From positions 1-5,550 of the forward strand of contig JAIPFS010000112.1 of NCBI GenBank assembly GCA_021736545.1: a stretch of 5,550 nt of DNA, given 5' to 3'. The notes under the pieces are model-generated. The model was not told where the DNA came from, did not search any database, and was given only the letters and a program-made list of their open reading frames with translations. Below are positions 1 through 5,550 of this stretch, in pieces. A program made the translations under genes and the position numbers. How positions within the stretch are numbered: position 1 is the stretch's first letter; every line of letters begins with the position of its first letter. Source of the stretch: Spirochaetia bacterium. GTDB lineage: Bacteria; Spirochaetota; Spirochaetia; PWKH01.

Positions 1-571
1 AAACCAGACCATCCGCCGGCAGCCTGTCAATTAAAGGCCTGATGGCAAAAATAATAATCCATCCCATTAAAACGTACATAATCGTTGAAATAATTTTAAA
101 GCGCCCGATGAAGAACAGTTTCAGGATGATGCCCGTTACCGCAATTAGCCAGCTGACAGCAAAAATCACCCAGCCTACGCTTCCCTGCAGCGTAACTAAT
201 GTGAAGGGCGTGTAGGTACCGGCAATAAGGACGTAAATAGCTGCATGATCGAATATTTTCAGGCGGCTGCGGACTTGCGGGGTTTTGGAAGTGTGATATA
301 AGGTGGAAGCTGCATAAAGAGTCAGCAGACTGATTCCGAATAGGGAAAAACTGACAATCTTCAGCGGATCCCCGGAACCGGCGGCTTTGACGATAAGCAG
401 AACCAGTGCAGCAATACTTGCCAGAAAGCCGATGCCATGTGAAATGCTGTTTATTCCTTCTTCTAATGGGCTGTAGCTGGACCCTGAAAGCCTGGAATTG
501 GTATTATTAGTAGAATTAGTGTTTTTCATATATGGTGGACTGGTTTTTGATGCTGATGGTTCCGTGCTCAT
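1..571 (-). CDS. Hemolysin III / TrhA-type membrane protein, 5' part only (runs off left edge)
   Basis: I translated the minus strand from an ATG at 569-571; the frame stays open for 190 codons to the window edge. The family signatures are clear: a Glu-Glu-Gly-Ile-Asn-Ser-Ile-Ser-His block at residues 37-45, Ser-Thr-Leu-Tyr-His at 89-93, and Asp-His-Ala-Ala-Ile-Tyr followed by Ala-Gly-Thr-Tyr-Thr-Pro-Phe at 108-123. These Ser, His and Asp residues form the predicted metal site of the PAQR/hemolysin III superfamily; the C-terminal His-x3-His would lie beyond the edge. Hydrophobic segments lie near 46-62, 72-92, 110-127, 132-150 and 160-178; the family has seven. Known members are about 210-220 residues, so the C-terminal end is missing here. 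The first ~34 residues are a hydrophilic Ser/Thr/Asn-rich extension. The start is supported by AGGGGG at 578-583, 6 nt upstream; a later ATG (codon 15) has no comparable site. The name is historical: some members affect membrane energetics, and haemolysis is not established for most. Confidence 0.9.
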   Translation of the reverse strand, partial: MSTEPSASKTSPPYMKNTNSTNNTNSRLSGSSYSPLEEGINSISHGIGFLASIAALVLLIVKAAGSGDPLKIVSFSLFGISLLTLYAASTLYHTSKTPQVRSRLKIFDHAAIYVLIAGTYTPFTLVTLQGSVGWVIFAVSWLIAVTGIILKLFFIGRFKIISTIMYVLMGWIIIFAIRPLIDRLPADGLV

Positions 572-590
572 GATGTTCCCCCTATCTGCA

Positions 591-619
591 GGTATATGAC
601 CATGAGCCCGGAGAGTCAA
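591..619 (-). promoter_or_regulatory. Candidate sigma70-type promoter for the hemolysin III gene
   Basis: On the minus strand TTGACT (614-619, 5 of 6 to the -35 consensus) is followed after exactly 17 bp by TATACC (591-596, 4 of 6 to the -10 consensus). Transcription would begin near 584, which leaves a leader of about a dozen bases starting at the AGGGGG ribosome binding site. I see no convincing terminator between pstB and this site, only a weak 6-bp hairpin without a U-run. The gene may therefore be read both from this promoter and through from the pst operon. Confidence 0.45.
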
Positions 620-676
620 CCGCCGAATCACGTATTTCCCCAAATCCACAAGAATTCATCGAACTCTCAAGAAACA

Positions 677-1627
677 TCAACCGAACTTGCCCGAAATATA
701 CTCCTCAGTTTTCTTATGTTTGGGATTGAGAAAAATCGTTTCGGTTTCGCCGAATTCCTGAAGAAATCCCGTCCGTTTGTCATCAACCATGAAAAATGAT
801 GTATAATCTGAAACACGTGAAGCCTGACCCATGTTATGAGTAACGATGATGATGGTGTAGTTGTTCCGCAGTTCAGCTATCAGATCCTCAATTTTACCCG
901 TTGCAATCGGATCCAAGGCAGATGCGGGCTCATCCATCAGAATAACCTTCGGCTGCACAGCAATTGCCCGGGCGATGCACAAGCGCTGCTGCTGCCCCCC
1001 CGAAAGACGAAGGGCATTCTCTTTCAGTTTATCCTTCACCTCCTCCCAAAGTGCCGCAGCCTTCAGGCTCTCCTCCACCAGCTGTTCATAATTTCCCTTG
1101 AAGCCGTTTATTCTGGCTCCCCAGGCAATGTTTTCGAAAATACTTTTCGGAAAGGGGTTCGGTTTCTGAAACACCATCCCGATATTCCTTCGTATCAGTA
1201 CCGGGTCAACCTTGTCATCATACAGCTCATGCCCATTGAACAGCACCTTTCCTTCAATTCTGGCACCGGGAATCATATCATTCATCCGGTTTATACTTCT
1301 GAGGACCGTACTTTTACCGCAGCCGGATGGACCGATAAACGCAGTGACCGCTTTTTCTTCAATTACCATATTGGTGTGCTTCACCGCTTGGAAATCACCA
1401 TAAAAGATGTTCACATCCTTGAGTTCAATGATGGACTTGCCCTTAATCGCTGCACCTGAGTCAACTGAAGTGCCTGAGACGCTAGATGTTCCAGATGTGC
1501 CGGATGCTCCTAAAGCCTCAGACACGCTTGTGTTACCTGATGCAGCTGCCGAGGGTTCAGCGTTTTTCTTAGACTGCACAGCTTGCTCAGCTCTTTTTTC
1601 ATGTATTTCGTTCATTGCTAACCTCAT
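677..1627 (-). CDS. pstB: Phosphate import ATP-binding protein PstB, with a long N-terminal extension
   Basis: This is the cytoplasmic ATPase of the PstSCAB phosphate importer. All ABC motifs are intact: Walker [10 protein letters not shown] at 99-107, Q-loop Gln154 within [10 protein letters not shown] (a PstB hallmark), signature LSGGQQQR at 208-215, Walker B VILMDEP at 228-234, D-loop SALD at 236-239, and switch His264 in [17 protein letters not shown], also typical of PstB. The C-terminus ISGKFG is normal. The ABC domain begins at about residue 65 ([13 protein letters not shown]). The preceding ~64 residues are extra: family members are usually about 250-260 residues and this one has 316. 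The extension is charged at first, then rich in Ser, Gly, Thr and Ala. The ATG at 1627 overlaps the pstA stop as ATGA, with AAGG 8 nt upstream. A second ATG at 1615 has GAGG 6 nt upstream and is an equally good or better start, giving 312 residues. Translation is probably coupled to pstA. Confidence 0.97.
   Translation of the reverse strand: MRLAMNEIHEKRAEQAVQSKKNAEPSAAASGNTSVSEALGASGTSGTSSVSGTSVDSGAAIKGKSIIELKDVNIFYGDFQAVKHTNMVIEEKAVTAFIGPSGCGKSTVLRSINRMNDMIPGARIEGKVLFNGHELYDDKVDPVLIRRNIGMVFQKPNPFPKSIFENIAWGARINGFKGNYEQLVEESLKAAALWEEVKDKLKENALRLSGGQQQRLCIARAIAVQPKVILMDEPASALDPIATGKIEDLIAELRNNYTIIIVTHNMGQASRVSDYTSFFMVDDKRTGFLQEFGETETIFLNPKHKKTEEYISGKFG
1448..1510 (-). repeat. Degenerate 9-bp tandem repeat inside pstB (Gly-Thr-Ser units)
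   Basis: Seven consecutive 9-nt units encode residues 40-60 of PstB as [21 protein letters not shown]. On the minus strand they read GGAGCATCC, GGCACATCT, GGAACATCT, AGCGTCTCA, GGCACTTCA, GTTGACTCA, GGTGCAGCG. The period is exact while the sequence has drifted, most strongly in the outer units. This suggests an older expansion by slippage that stayed in frame. The product would be a flexible linker ahead of the ABC domain. Confidence 0.7.
1622..1625 (-). promoter_or_regulatory. Ribosome binding site for the alternative pstB start
   Basis: GAGG on the minus strand lies 6 nt before the ATG at 1613-1615 and overlaps the pstA stop codon (1624-1626). It favours initiation four codons downstream of the first ATG at 1627. 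Placement over the pstA stop fits translational coupling, with ribosomes finishing pstA re-initiating on pstB. Confidence 0.45.
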
Positions 1628-2886
1628 TTTTCAAGCCTTTTTTTCTTAGTTACCCGATTTCTCAGGTAAATAGCAGTGCTGTTCATTAACATCAGCAGAA
1701 TCAGCAGAGAGATAATTGCCGCTGCAGCAATATTTCGATATGCACCTTGCGGTCTGGCGGACCACTGATAAATCTGTATCGGCAGGGTGGTGAATTTTGA
1801 GAAAATACTTGAGGGATCAACAGCAATAAAGGTTGATGCCCCGATAACCACCAGCGGCGCAGTCTCTCCCAGAGCCCGGGAGAGAGCGAGGATCGTTCCC
1901 GTAAGAATCCTATCTATACTGACCGGCAGAATCTGATGCCATACGGTCTGCCACTTCGTAGCTCCAATCCCGTAACTGGACATGCGAAGCGTGTCGGGAA
2001 CTGCCTTTAAAGCTTCCTGGGTATTGATGATGATAATCGGCAGGATCAGCAGTCCCAGGGTGAGACCTCCGGATACGATAGTTCTCCCGTTCAGCGTATT
2101 TCCTGCCTGTCCAATGAAATAAGACCCGCTGGTTATCGGCTCCATGAAGCGGACAAATACGGCTAGTCCGAGCAGCCCGTATATGATTGATGGAACAGCT
2201 GAAAGATTAAAAATATTCAGCTGCAGATATCGATTCAGCCTATTGGGTTTGGCGTACTCCTGAAGATAGATTGCAGCCCCGACTCCGATAGGGAAGGAGA
2301 AGAGAAACGTTATCAGAATAATCCACAAGGAGCCGAGCACAGCAGTTCGTATACCTGCTTTCCAAGGATCGCTGGATTGTTCTGAGACAATGAATTCAGG
2401 GGTGATCCATGACTTGAAGATGAGATAAGATCCTTCATTCTCCCGCACAAACTGCTCAATTTCAGCTTTCTTAAGAAGCGATTCAGTGAGGTCCCACGTT
2501 TTCAGAATCTTGGGTTTGATTATGTATTCCTCAATTACCCCCCGCAGGTCCTTATCGGATCTCAGGACGATGGGCTCTTCATATTCGATACGCCGAAGAA
2601 TTCCTGAAGAGAGATAATTGTTTGCACTTTTTTCCAATTCCTCCCTGGTGAACTCTTCAATTGATGTCTTACCAGGAACAAGTTCTTCGGGATTCATATT
2701 GTTTCTCAGGGCTGCATAGCCGAAAACTGAGGTAATGATTGAGGCAATGAGCAGAACAAGAAACACTATCGCCAGAAGCGTGCCCAGTAAGAACAGCACC
2801 TTCCAGATAATTCCCCGCCGTTTCCGCTTGTCAATGAGCAGCTCTGCCTCTTCCGTGCTGCCGAATTCGCTGAAAAATCTATCCAT
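1624..2886 (-). CDS. pstA: Phosphate ABC transporter permease PstA, long form
   Basis: This is an inner-membrane permease subunit that pairs with PstC to form the phosphate channel. The permease core spans roughly residues 178-410, with hydrophobic segments near 181-206, 224-247, 272-290, 327-350 and 386-406. It carries PstA-typical text such as [12 protein letters not shown] at 201-212 and the EAA-type coupling loop at about 291-320 ([21 protein letters not shown]), which contacts Pst[12 protein letters not shown] at 335-345 is also typical. At 420 residues it is well above the usual ~280-300. The extra length is a charged cytoplasmic start, a first membrane segment at about 28-55, and a hydrophilic, Glu/Lys-rich region at about 60-177 that should face the periplasm. 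Longer PstA proteins with an extra N-terminal region exist in other phyla; I cannot say whether this one is related. GGGAGA lies about 9 nt before the ATG. The gene starts 18 bp after pstC stops and overlaps pstB by 4 bp. Confidence 0.95.
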   Translation of the reverse strand: MDRFFSEFGSTEEAELLIDKRKRRGIIWKVLFLLGTLLAIVFLVLLIASIITSVFGYAALRNNMNPEELVPGKTSIEEFTREELEKSANNYLSSGILRRIEYEEPIVLRSDKDLRGVIEEYIIKPKILKTWDLTESLLKKAEIEQFVRENEGSYLIFKSWITPEFIVSEQSSDPWKAGIRTAVLGSLWIILITFLFSFPIGVGAAIYLQEYAKPNRLNRYLQLNIFNLSAVPSIIYGLLGLAVFVRFMEPITSGSYFIGQAGNTLNGRTIVSGGLTLGLLILPIIIINTQEALKAVPDTLRMSSYGIGATKWQTVWHQILPVSIDRILTGTILALSRALGETAPLVVIGASTFIAVDPSSIFSKFTTLPIQIYQWSARPQGAYRNIAAAAIISLLILLMLMNSTAIYLRNRVTKKKRLEK

Positions 2887-2904
2887 TATTCTGTTCTCCC
2901 TTAT

Positions 2905-3822
2905 CTACTCGTATTCCTGGTGGAATTTTTCTGCTATTTTTCGGGAAATGAGATTCAAGGTAAATGTGATGATGAAAAGTATCAGCCCCAGGGCAAAAAT
3001 ACTGTTGTAATCCACTGAGTTGTAGCTCACATCTCCTCCTGAAATCCGTACGATATACCCGGTGATTGTCTCCGCTGCCTGAAATGGATTAAACGTGAAT
3101 TTCGGACCAGCGCCTGCAGCGAGGGCAACAATCATAGTCTCTCCAATTGCCCTGGACAAAGCCAGCAGGAAGGTGGCTGAGAGCCCTGATATAGCTGCCG
3201 GTATGATCACCTGGAAAATTGTTTCGTGTTTTGTTCCACCCAACCCGTATGCCGCCAGACGCAGCTCCTTCGGAACCGCAGATATTGCATCTTCAGCCAT
3301 GGTTGCAATCATAGGCAGTATCAGGATCCCGATGACCAGCCCTGCTGAGGCAGTATTATATATTTCTACGGTATTCTGCCCGAATATTCCGCGCAGCAAG
3401 GGCGTCATAAATGTTAAGGCAAAATACCCATAAACGATGGTAGGAATACCCGCCAGCACTTCAAGGACCGGTTTCAGCAAGCTTCGTGTCCGCTCGTCTG
3501 CATATTCACTTAAGTAAATTGCCACGAAGAGCCCTACCGGAATCGCCAAAGCCATGGCTATCAGGCTCGTTATGATTGTGGAGTTGAGCAGGGGAAGAAA
3601 ACCGAAGGATCCTATCATAGGCTGCCATTTTGTACCGGTGAAAAATTCCCAGAAATGCACTTCCGGATCACTGAAAAAGAGAAATGATTCACGTACCAAT
3701 ATAACAGCTATTCCCACTGTTACAATAATGGAGAGAAAAGCACAGGCAAACAGGATTGATTCGATAATTCGCTCACCCGGCCTTATTTTTCTACCGAAAG
3801 GATGTTTATGTATATCCACCAT
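2905..3822 (-). CDS. pstC: Phosphate ABC transporter permease PstC
   Basis: This is the second inner-membrane permease subunit of the Pst importer. From the ATG at 3820-3822 it is 305 residues, the normal PstC length. Hydrophobic segments lie near 22-44, 80-104, 118-142, 158-175, 212-238 and 273-292. Typical PstC blocks are FFTGTKWQP at 60-68 with FGFLPLLNSTI at 73-83, PVGLFVAIYLSEYA at 95-108, and LEVLAGIPTIVYGYFA at 120-135. The EAA-type loop for PstB contact is at 177-210, and LSRAIGETM is at 222-230. The frame stays open further upstream to a TTG at 3946-3948. I rejected that start because 3822 has AAGGA exactly 7 nt upstream (3830-3834), while the 42 added residues show no PstC character and run through an inverted-repeat element. 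The large gap to pstS is unusual for this operon, as is the structured element that ends 5 nt before the ribosome binding site. Confidence 0.96.
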   Translation of the reverse strand: MVDIHKHPFGRKIRPGERIIESILFACAFLSIIVTVGIAVILVRESFLFFSDPEVHFWEFFTGTKWQPMIGSFGFLPLLNSTIITSLIAMALAIPVGLFVAIYLSEYADERTRSLLKPVLEVLAGIPTIVYGYFALTFMTPLLRGIFGQNTVEIYNTASAGLVIGILILPMIATMAEDAISAVPKELRLAAYGLGGTKHETIFQVIIPAAISGLSATFLLALSRAIGETMIVALAAGAGPKFTFNPFQAAETITGYIVRISGGDVSYNSVDYNSIFALGLILFIITFTLNLISRKIAEKFHQEYE

Positions 3823-3839
3823 GTGTGTTTCCTTAATGG

Positions 3840-3997
3840 TGGCAAAAAAATTAGTGTCAGAGTTCTCAATGAACAAAAAAGCATGAATTGTTCTTATACC
3901 TCTGGGTTTAAATCGGTACAGCCCTGTTCCAGATAAAAAAATTTCCAACTAATAACAGCTTTGTACAAAATTCAATCCATCACTAATTTTTTTGCCA
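3840..3997 (-). repeat. 158-bp structured element closed by a perfect 17-bp inverted repeat
   Basis: The outer arms are TGGCAAAAAAATTAGTG at 3840-3856 (plus strand) and its exact reverse complement at 3981-3997. Two smaller inverted repeats nest inside without crossing. One is CAGAG 3858-3862 with CTCTG 3900-3904, enclosing GAACAA 3871-3876 with TTGTTC 3888-3893. The other is a 13-nt pair, 3916-3928 with 3954-3966, matching at 10 of 13 positions as two 5-bp stems around a 3x3 internal loop. Transcribed from the minus strand, this could fold into a three-way junction ending 5 nt before the pstC ribosome binding site. Terminal repeats, small size and intergenic location also fit a MITE-like non-coding mobile element, but I see no flanking target duplication. 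There is no convincing ORF inside. The fold is drawn by eye, not by energy calculation. Confidence 0.65.
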
Positions 3998-4014
3998 GTA
4001 TTTATAACGTACGT

Positions 4015-4049
4015 TCAGGGAAGATGAGTGATGACTCATTCCTCCCTGA
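4015..4049 (-). other. Strong hairpin after pstS, without a U-tract
   Basis: The arms TCAGGGA and TCCCTGA form a 7-bp outer stem and ATGAGT/ACTCAT a 6-bp inner stem, separated by a small asymmetric internal loop, with a CATC apex. The hairpin lies about 50 nt after the pstS stop. No run of T follows on either strand, so it does not look like an intrinsic terminator. In binding-protein operons such a hairpin often protects the first-gene mRNA from 3' decay and raises its level over the permease genes. That role here is inference. Confidence 0.7.
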
Positions 4050-4100
4050 TGTGTACTTGTTTAAGCTAAACCTTTTCGCGTTTTTAGAGCTTTTCGTGTT

Positions 4101-5099
4101 TTAATACATGCCTTCCATAGCATCCAGCCAGCTCTGTCTACCAGTATCTAAATCTGCTTCACCTGCTGGGAAATAACCGACATCTACAACTTCTTCATTC
4201 ACAAAAGAAAGGTAGAAATTTATAAACGCTGCAACCTGAGGTTTACTCCGCATGATTTCTTTATCTGAGTAGATGAACAACGGGCGAGCTAAAGGATATG
4301 AATTGTTGTCAACATTTGCTCTGTTTGCTTCAATACCGTCAATGCTCAGAATATTCAGGCTTTCTTCGTTTTCAGCATAGTAAGCATATCCGAAGAATCC
4401 AACTGCATAAGGGCTGCCTTCAATTCCCTGTACAAGGATGTTGTCATCTTCACTCAACTGAAGATTGGAAGCTTCAAGGATCTGCTGAGCATCTTCATCA
4501 AATACTTCTTCAACGAAAAAGTCGAATGTGCCGCTGTCTGTTCCAGGAATAAAACGAAGGATGGGTTCATCTGGCCAGCTTGCATTAACATCTGACCAAT
4601 TTTCCGCGGAAGAGAAAATCATTGCCAATTCTTCCATGGACGCATTTTTCACAAAAGAGTTGTCCTTACTGACGGTAACTGCAAGAGCATCAGTTCCAAC
4701 TCTGAATTCAATCGGGTTTCTACCGATTTCTTTTGCATTTTCAATTTCTTTCTGCTTTATCGAACGGGATGCATTGGAGATATCAGTCTCACCGGCTACA
4801 GTAAAACGTTCAAACCCAGCGCCTGATCCGATACTGTCGATAGTGATGTTTCCATTATACCCTTCATCTTTGAATCGCTCAGCCATTCTCTCTGACAGAG
4901 GAAAAACCGTAGAGCTTCCAGCAGTAATGATATTCCCTTTTACTTCCAGGGGGTTAACCATGGGAAGACCGTGGATTTCTCCGTCTTCAATCCAAGCAAG
5001 TCCGTCATCTGCAGCCGGTGCAGGTTCCTGTCCACCTTGTGCAAAAATCGGAACTGCTAAAACAACTAAAAAAAGTACGATTGCCAATTTTTTCATCAT
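4101..5099 (-). CDS. pstS: Periplasmic phosphate-binding protein PstS
   Basis: This is the substrate-binding protein that captures phosphate in the periplasm and hands it to PstC-PstA. Residues 1-20 form a signal peptide (Lys-Lys, a hydrophobic core, then Ile-Phe-Ala), with cleavage likely before Gln21. No lipobox cysteine is present, so it should be soluble rather than a lipoprotein. The phosphate-binding blocks are present: AGSSTVFPL at 60-68, IGSGAGFERF at 90-99, Asp106 in ETDISNASR, GTDALAV at 135-141, and PGTDSGTFDFF at 185-195, where Ser-Gly-Thr is the usual oxyanion loop. That last block resembles the SphX-like branch of PstS proteins. The length of 332 is normal. Two ATGs are adjacent: AGAGGAG at 5103-5109 lies 3 nt from the first (5099) and 6 nt from the second (5096), so the second may be the true start, one residue shorter. 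The gene is first in the operon, and a 278-bp structured gap separates it from pstC. Confidence 0.95.
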   Translation of the reverse strand: MMKKLAIVLFLVVLAVPIFAQGGQEPAPAADDGLAWIEDGEIHGLPMVNPLEVKGNIITAGSSTVFPLSERMAERFKDEGYNGNITIDSIGSGAGFERFTVAGETDISNASRSIKQKEIENAKEIGRNPIEFRVGTDALAVTVSKDNSFVKNASMEELAMIFSSAENWSDVNASWPDEPILRFIPGTDSGTFDFFVEEVFDEDAQQILEASNLQLSEDDNILVQGIEGSPYAVGFFGYAYYAENEESLNILSIDGIEANRANVDNNSYPLARPLFIYSDKEIMRSKPQVAAFINFYLSFVNEEVVDVGYFPAGEADLDTGRQSWLDAMEGMY

Positions 5100-5103
5100 G
5101 TTC

Positions 5104-5153
5104 TCCTCTATAATTTCTTTTGAAATTTTTTGATGTCTGCAATGTATAGAGGA
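5104..5153 (-). promoter_or_regulatory. Inverted repeat that includes the pstS ribosome binding site
   Basis: TCCTCTATA at 5104-5112 (plus strand) and its exact reverse complement TATAGAGGA at 5145-5153 are 32 nt apart. On the transcript the downstream arm contains GAGGA, the core of the pstS ribosome binding site, so pairing would hide it. A smaller AATTTC/GAAATT hairpin (5112-5117, 5122-5127) lies directly upstream of the site. If transcription starts from the -10 candidate at 5143-5148, the upstream arm would not be in the mRNA. The pairing matters only for a more distal start, or as a DNA-level operator. Confidence 0.4.
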
Positions 5154-5183
5154 AAAGTTAGATAATTGTTAAAGGATGATAAA
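5143..5183 (-). promoter_or_regulatory. Candidate pst promoter with 11-bp-phased Pho-box-like repeats
   Basis: On the minus strand four hexamers begin exactly 11 bp apart: TTTATC (5178-5183), TTAACA (5167-5172), CTAACT (5156-5161) and TCTATA (5145-5150). Against the Bacillus PhoP half-site TT(A/T/C)A(C/T)A they match 5, 6, 4 and 5 of 6. PhoB/PhoP-family regulators bind direct repeats of 11-bp period just upstream of, or over, the -35 of pst promoters. TTAACA also serves as a -35 candidate (5 of 6), with TATACA (5143-5148, 4 of 6) as -10 at 18 bp. The region is AT-rich, so chance matches are easy. The position ahead of pstS is what makes it plausible. Confidence 0.4.
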
Positions 5184-5550
5184 TATTTAATTATTTTCAC
5201 CGTGGCTCAAAAATTAATGATCAAGTTCCGGATTAAATTCAAAAAACTCAATATTACAAAGTATTTGAAGTTTTTATTTACTGTATTTTCTCTGATATAT
5301 CGCCAAGTTCCTACCTCAAAGCAAATGAAAGAACTCCAAATCTTCCTTTGTTCAGATTTTTTCCCACGCTCCGGACCCACGACACCCAGCAGCCGTCAAG
5401 ATCCCGAGATTCTCACATGTACCGAACAGCCCTGATGCAGCGACCCCTTCGCCACCTCTTCAGCTTCAGCCATCACACCGGCAATCAGCTCTCCCGCCAG
5501 CATGATGCGCTCTCAAGCCGGGAACCGGCAAGAAAAGCCCCATAACAGCT
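5184..5550. other. Upstream region without an identifiable gene
   Basis: From 5184 to about 5340 the DNA is AT-rich and shows no gene or strong structure. From about 5345 to the edge it is clearly richer in G and C. In that part the minus strand has a 35-codon frame (5396-5503, MLAGELIAGVMAEAEE...) and an overlapping open stretch in another frame ending at 5352, neither with a good ribosome binding site. Immediately upstream of the 35-codon frame, codons in the same frame meet a stop. The GC-rich part could be the decayed or frameshifted end of a gene lying beyond the window. A perfect 5-bp hairpin GCCGG-GAA-CCGGC lies at 5517-5529 with no U-run. I do not recognise any product. Confidence 0.4.

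Noticed and set aside
650..676. Terminator after pstB
   Set aside because: Only a weak 6-bp stem with a G-U pair is present and no U-run follows.
836..1459. 207-codon open frame on the plus strand opposite pstB
   Set aside because: It is fully antisense to pstB, whose ABC motifs are intact. The plus-strand product has no recognisable domain, so it is a mirror of pstB coding constraint.
3893..3898. TATAAG as the -10 of a separate pstC promoter
   Set aside because: It matches the -10 consensus at 5 of 6, but no acceptable -35 is found at 16-19 bp upstream on the minus strand.
3823..3948. 42-residue N-terminal extension of PstC from a TTG start
   Set aside because: The added residues show no PstC character and run through the inverted-repeat element. 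The ATG at 3822 has AAGGA at ideal spacing and gives the normal family length.
3835..4002. Target-site duplication flanking the 158-bp element
   Set aside because: The bases outside the two arms do not match each other at any short offset I tried, so insertion by transposition is not demonstrated.
4015..4049. Intrinsic terminator after pstS
   Set aside because: The stem is strong, but no T-run follows on either strand. A full stop here would also cut off pstCAB, for which I see no strong internal promoter.
4528..5133. 201-codon open frame on the plus strand opposite pstS
   Set aside because: It lies antisense to a clear pstS gene, resembles no family, and begins inside the coding region without a ribosome binding site.
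5166..5545. Plus-strand open frames of 89 and 65 codons upstream of pstS
   Set aside because: The first runs across the AT-rich to GC-rich boundary with a change of amino-acid character. Neither has a ribosome binding site or a recognisable product.

Overview
The window holds a high-affinity phosphate uptake (Pst) operon on the minus strand, read from right to left as pstS, pstC, pstA, pstB. It is followed by the 5' part of a hemolysin III/TrhA-type membrane protein gene that runs off the left edge. All five genes point the same way. The PstS signal peptide ends in Ala-Gln-Gly-Gly-Gln-Glu without a lipobox cysteine. That style, together with the long PstA and the moderate GC content, makes me think of a spirochaete of the Spirochaeta type. 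This is an impression from sequence style, not a placement.

Layout: 5184-5550 is upstream DNA with no gene I can name. It is AT-rich up to about 5340 and then abruptly GC-rich. 5104-5183 holds a candidate promoter with 11-bp-phased repeats resembling a Pho box, and an inverted repeat that includes the pstS ribosome binding site. pstS (4101-5099) encodes the periplasmic phosphate-binding protein. The 278-bp gap between pstS and pstC is unusually structured: a strong hairpin without a U-tract (4015-4049), then a 158-bp element closed by a perfect 17-bp inverted repeat with two smaller hairpins nested inside (3840-3997). It ends 5 nt before the pstC Shine-Dalgarno. pstC (2905-3822) and pstA (1624-2886) encode the two permease subunits and are 18 bp apart. 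pstA and pstB (677-1627) overlap by 4 bp. A 105-bp gap with a good sigma70-type promoter precedes the hemolysin III gene (1-571, incomplete).

How the genes work together: PstS captures phosphate in the periplasm and delivers it to the PstC-PstA channel, and PstB hydrolyses ATP to drive import. No phoU follows pstB, although phoU is common in that position. The departures from a textbook pst operon are the structured pstS-pstC gap, a roughly 64-residue Ser/Gly/Thr-rich extension of PstB built on a 9-bp tandem repeat, and a PstA with an extra domain of about 120 residues after its first membrane segment. I see no defence, CRISPR, phage or RNA gene in the window. The best candidate for something undescribed is the structured element at 3840-3997.
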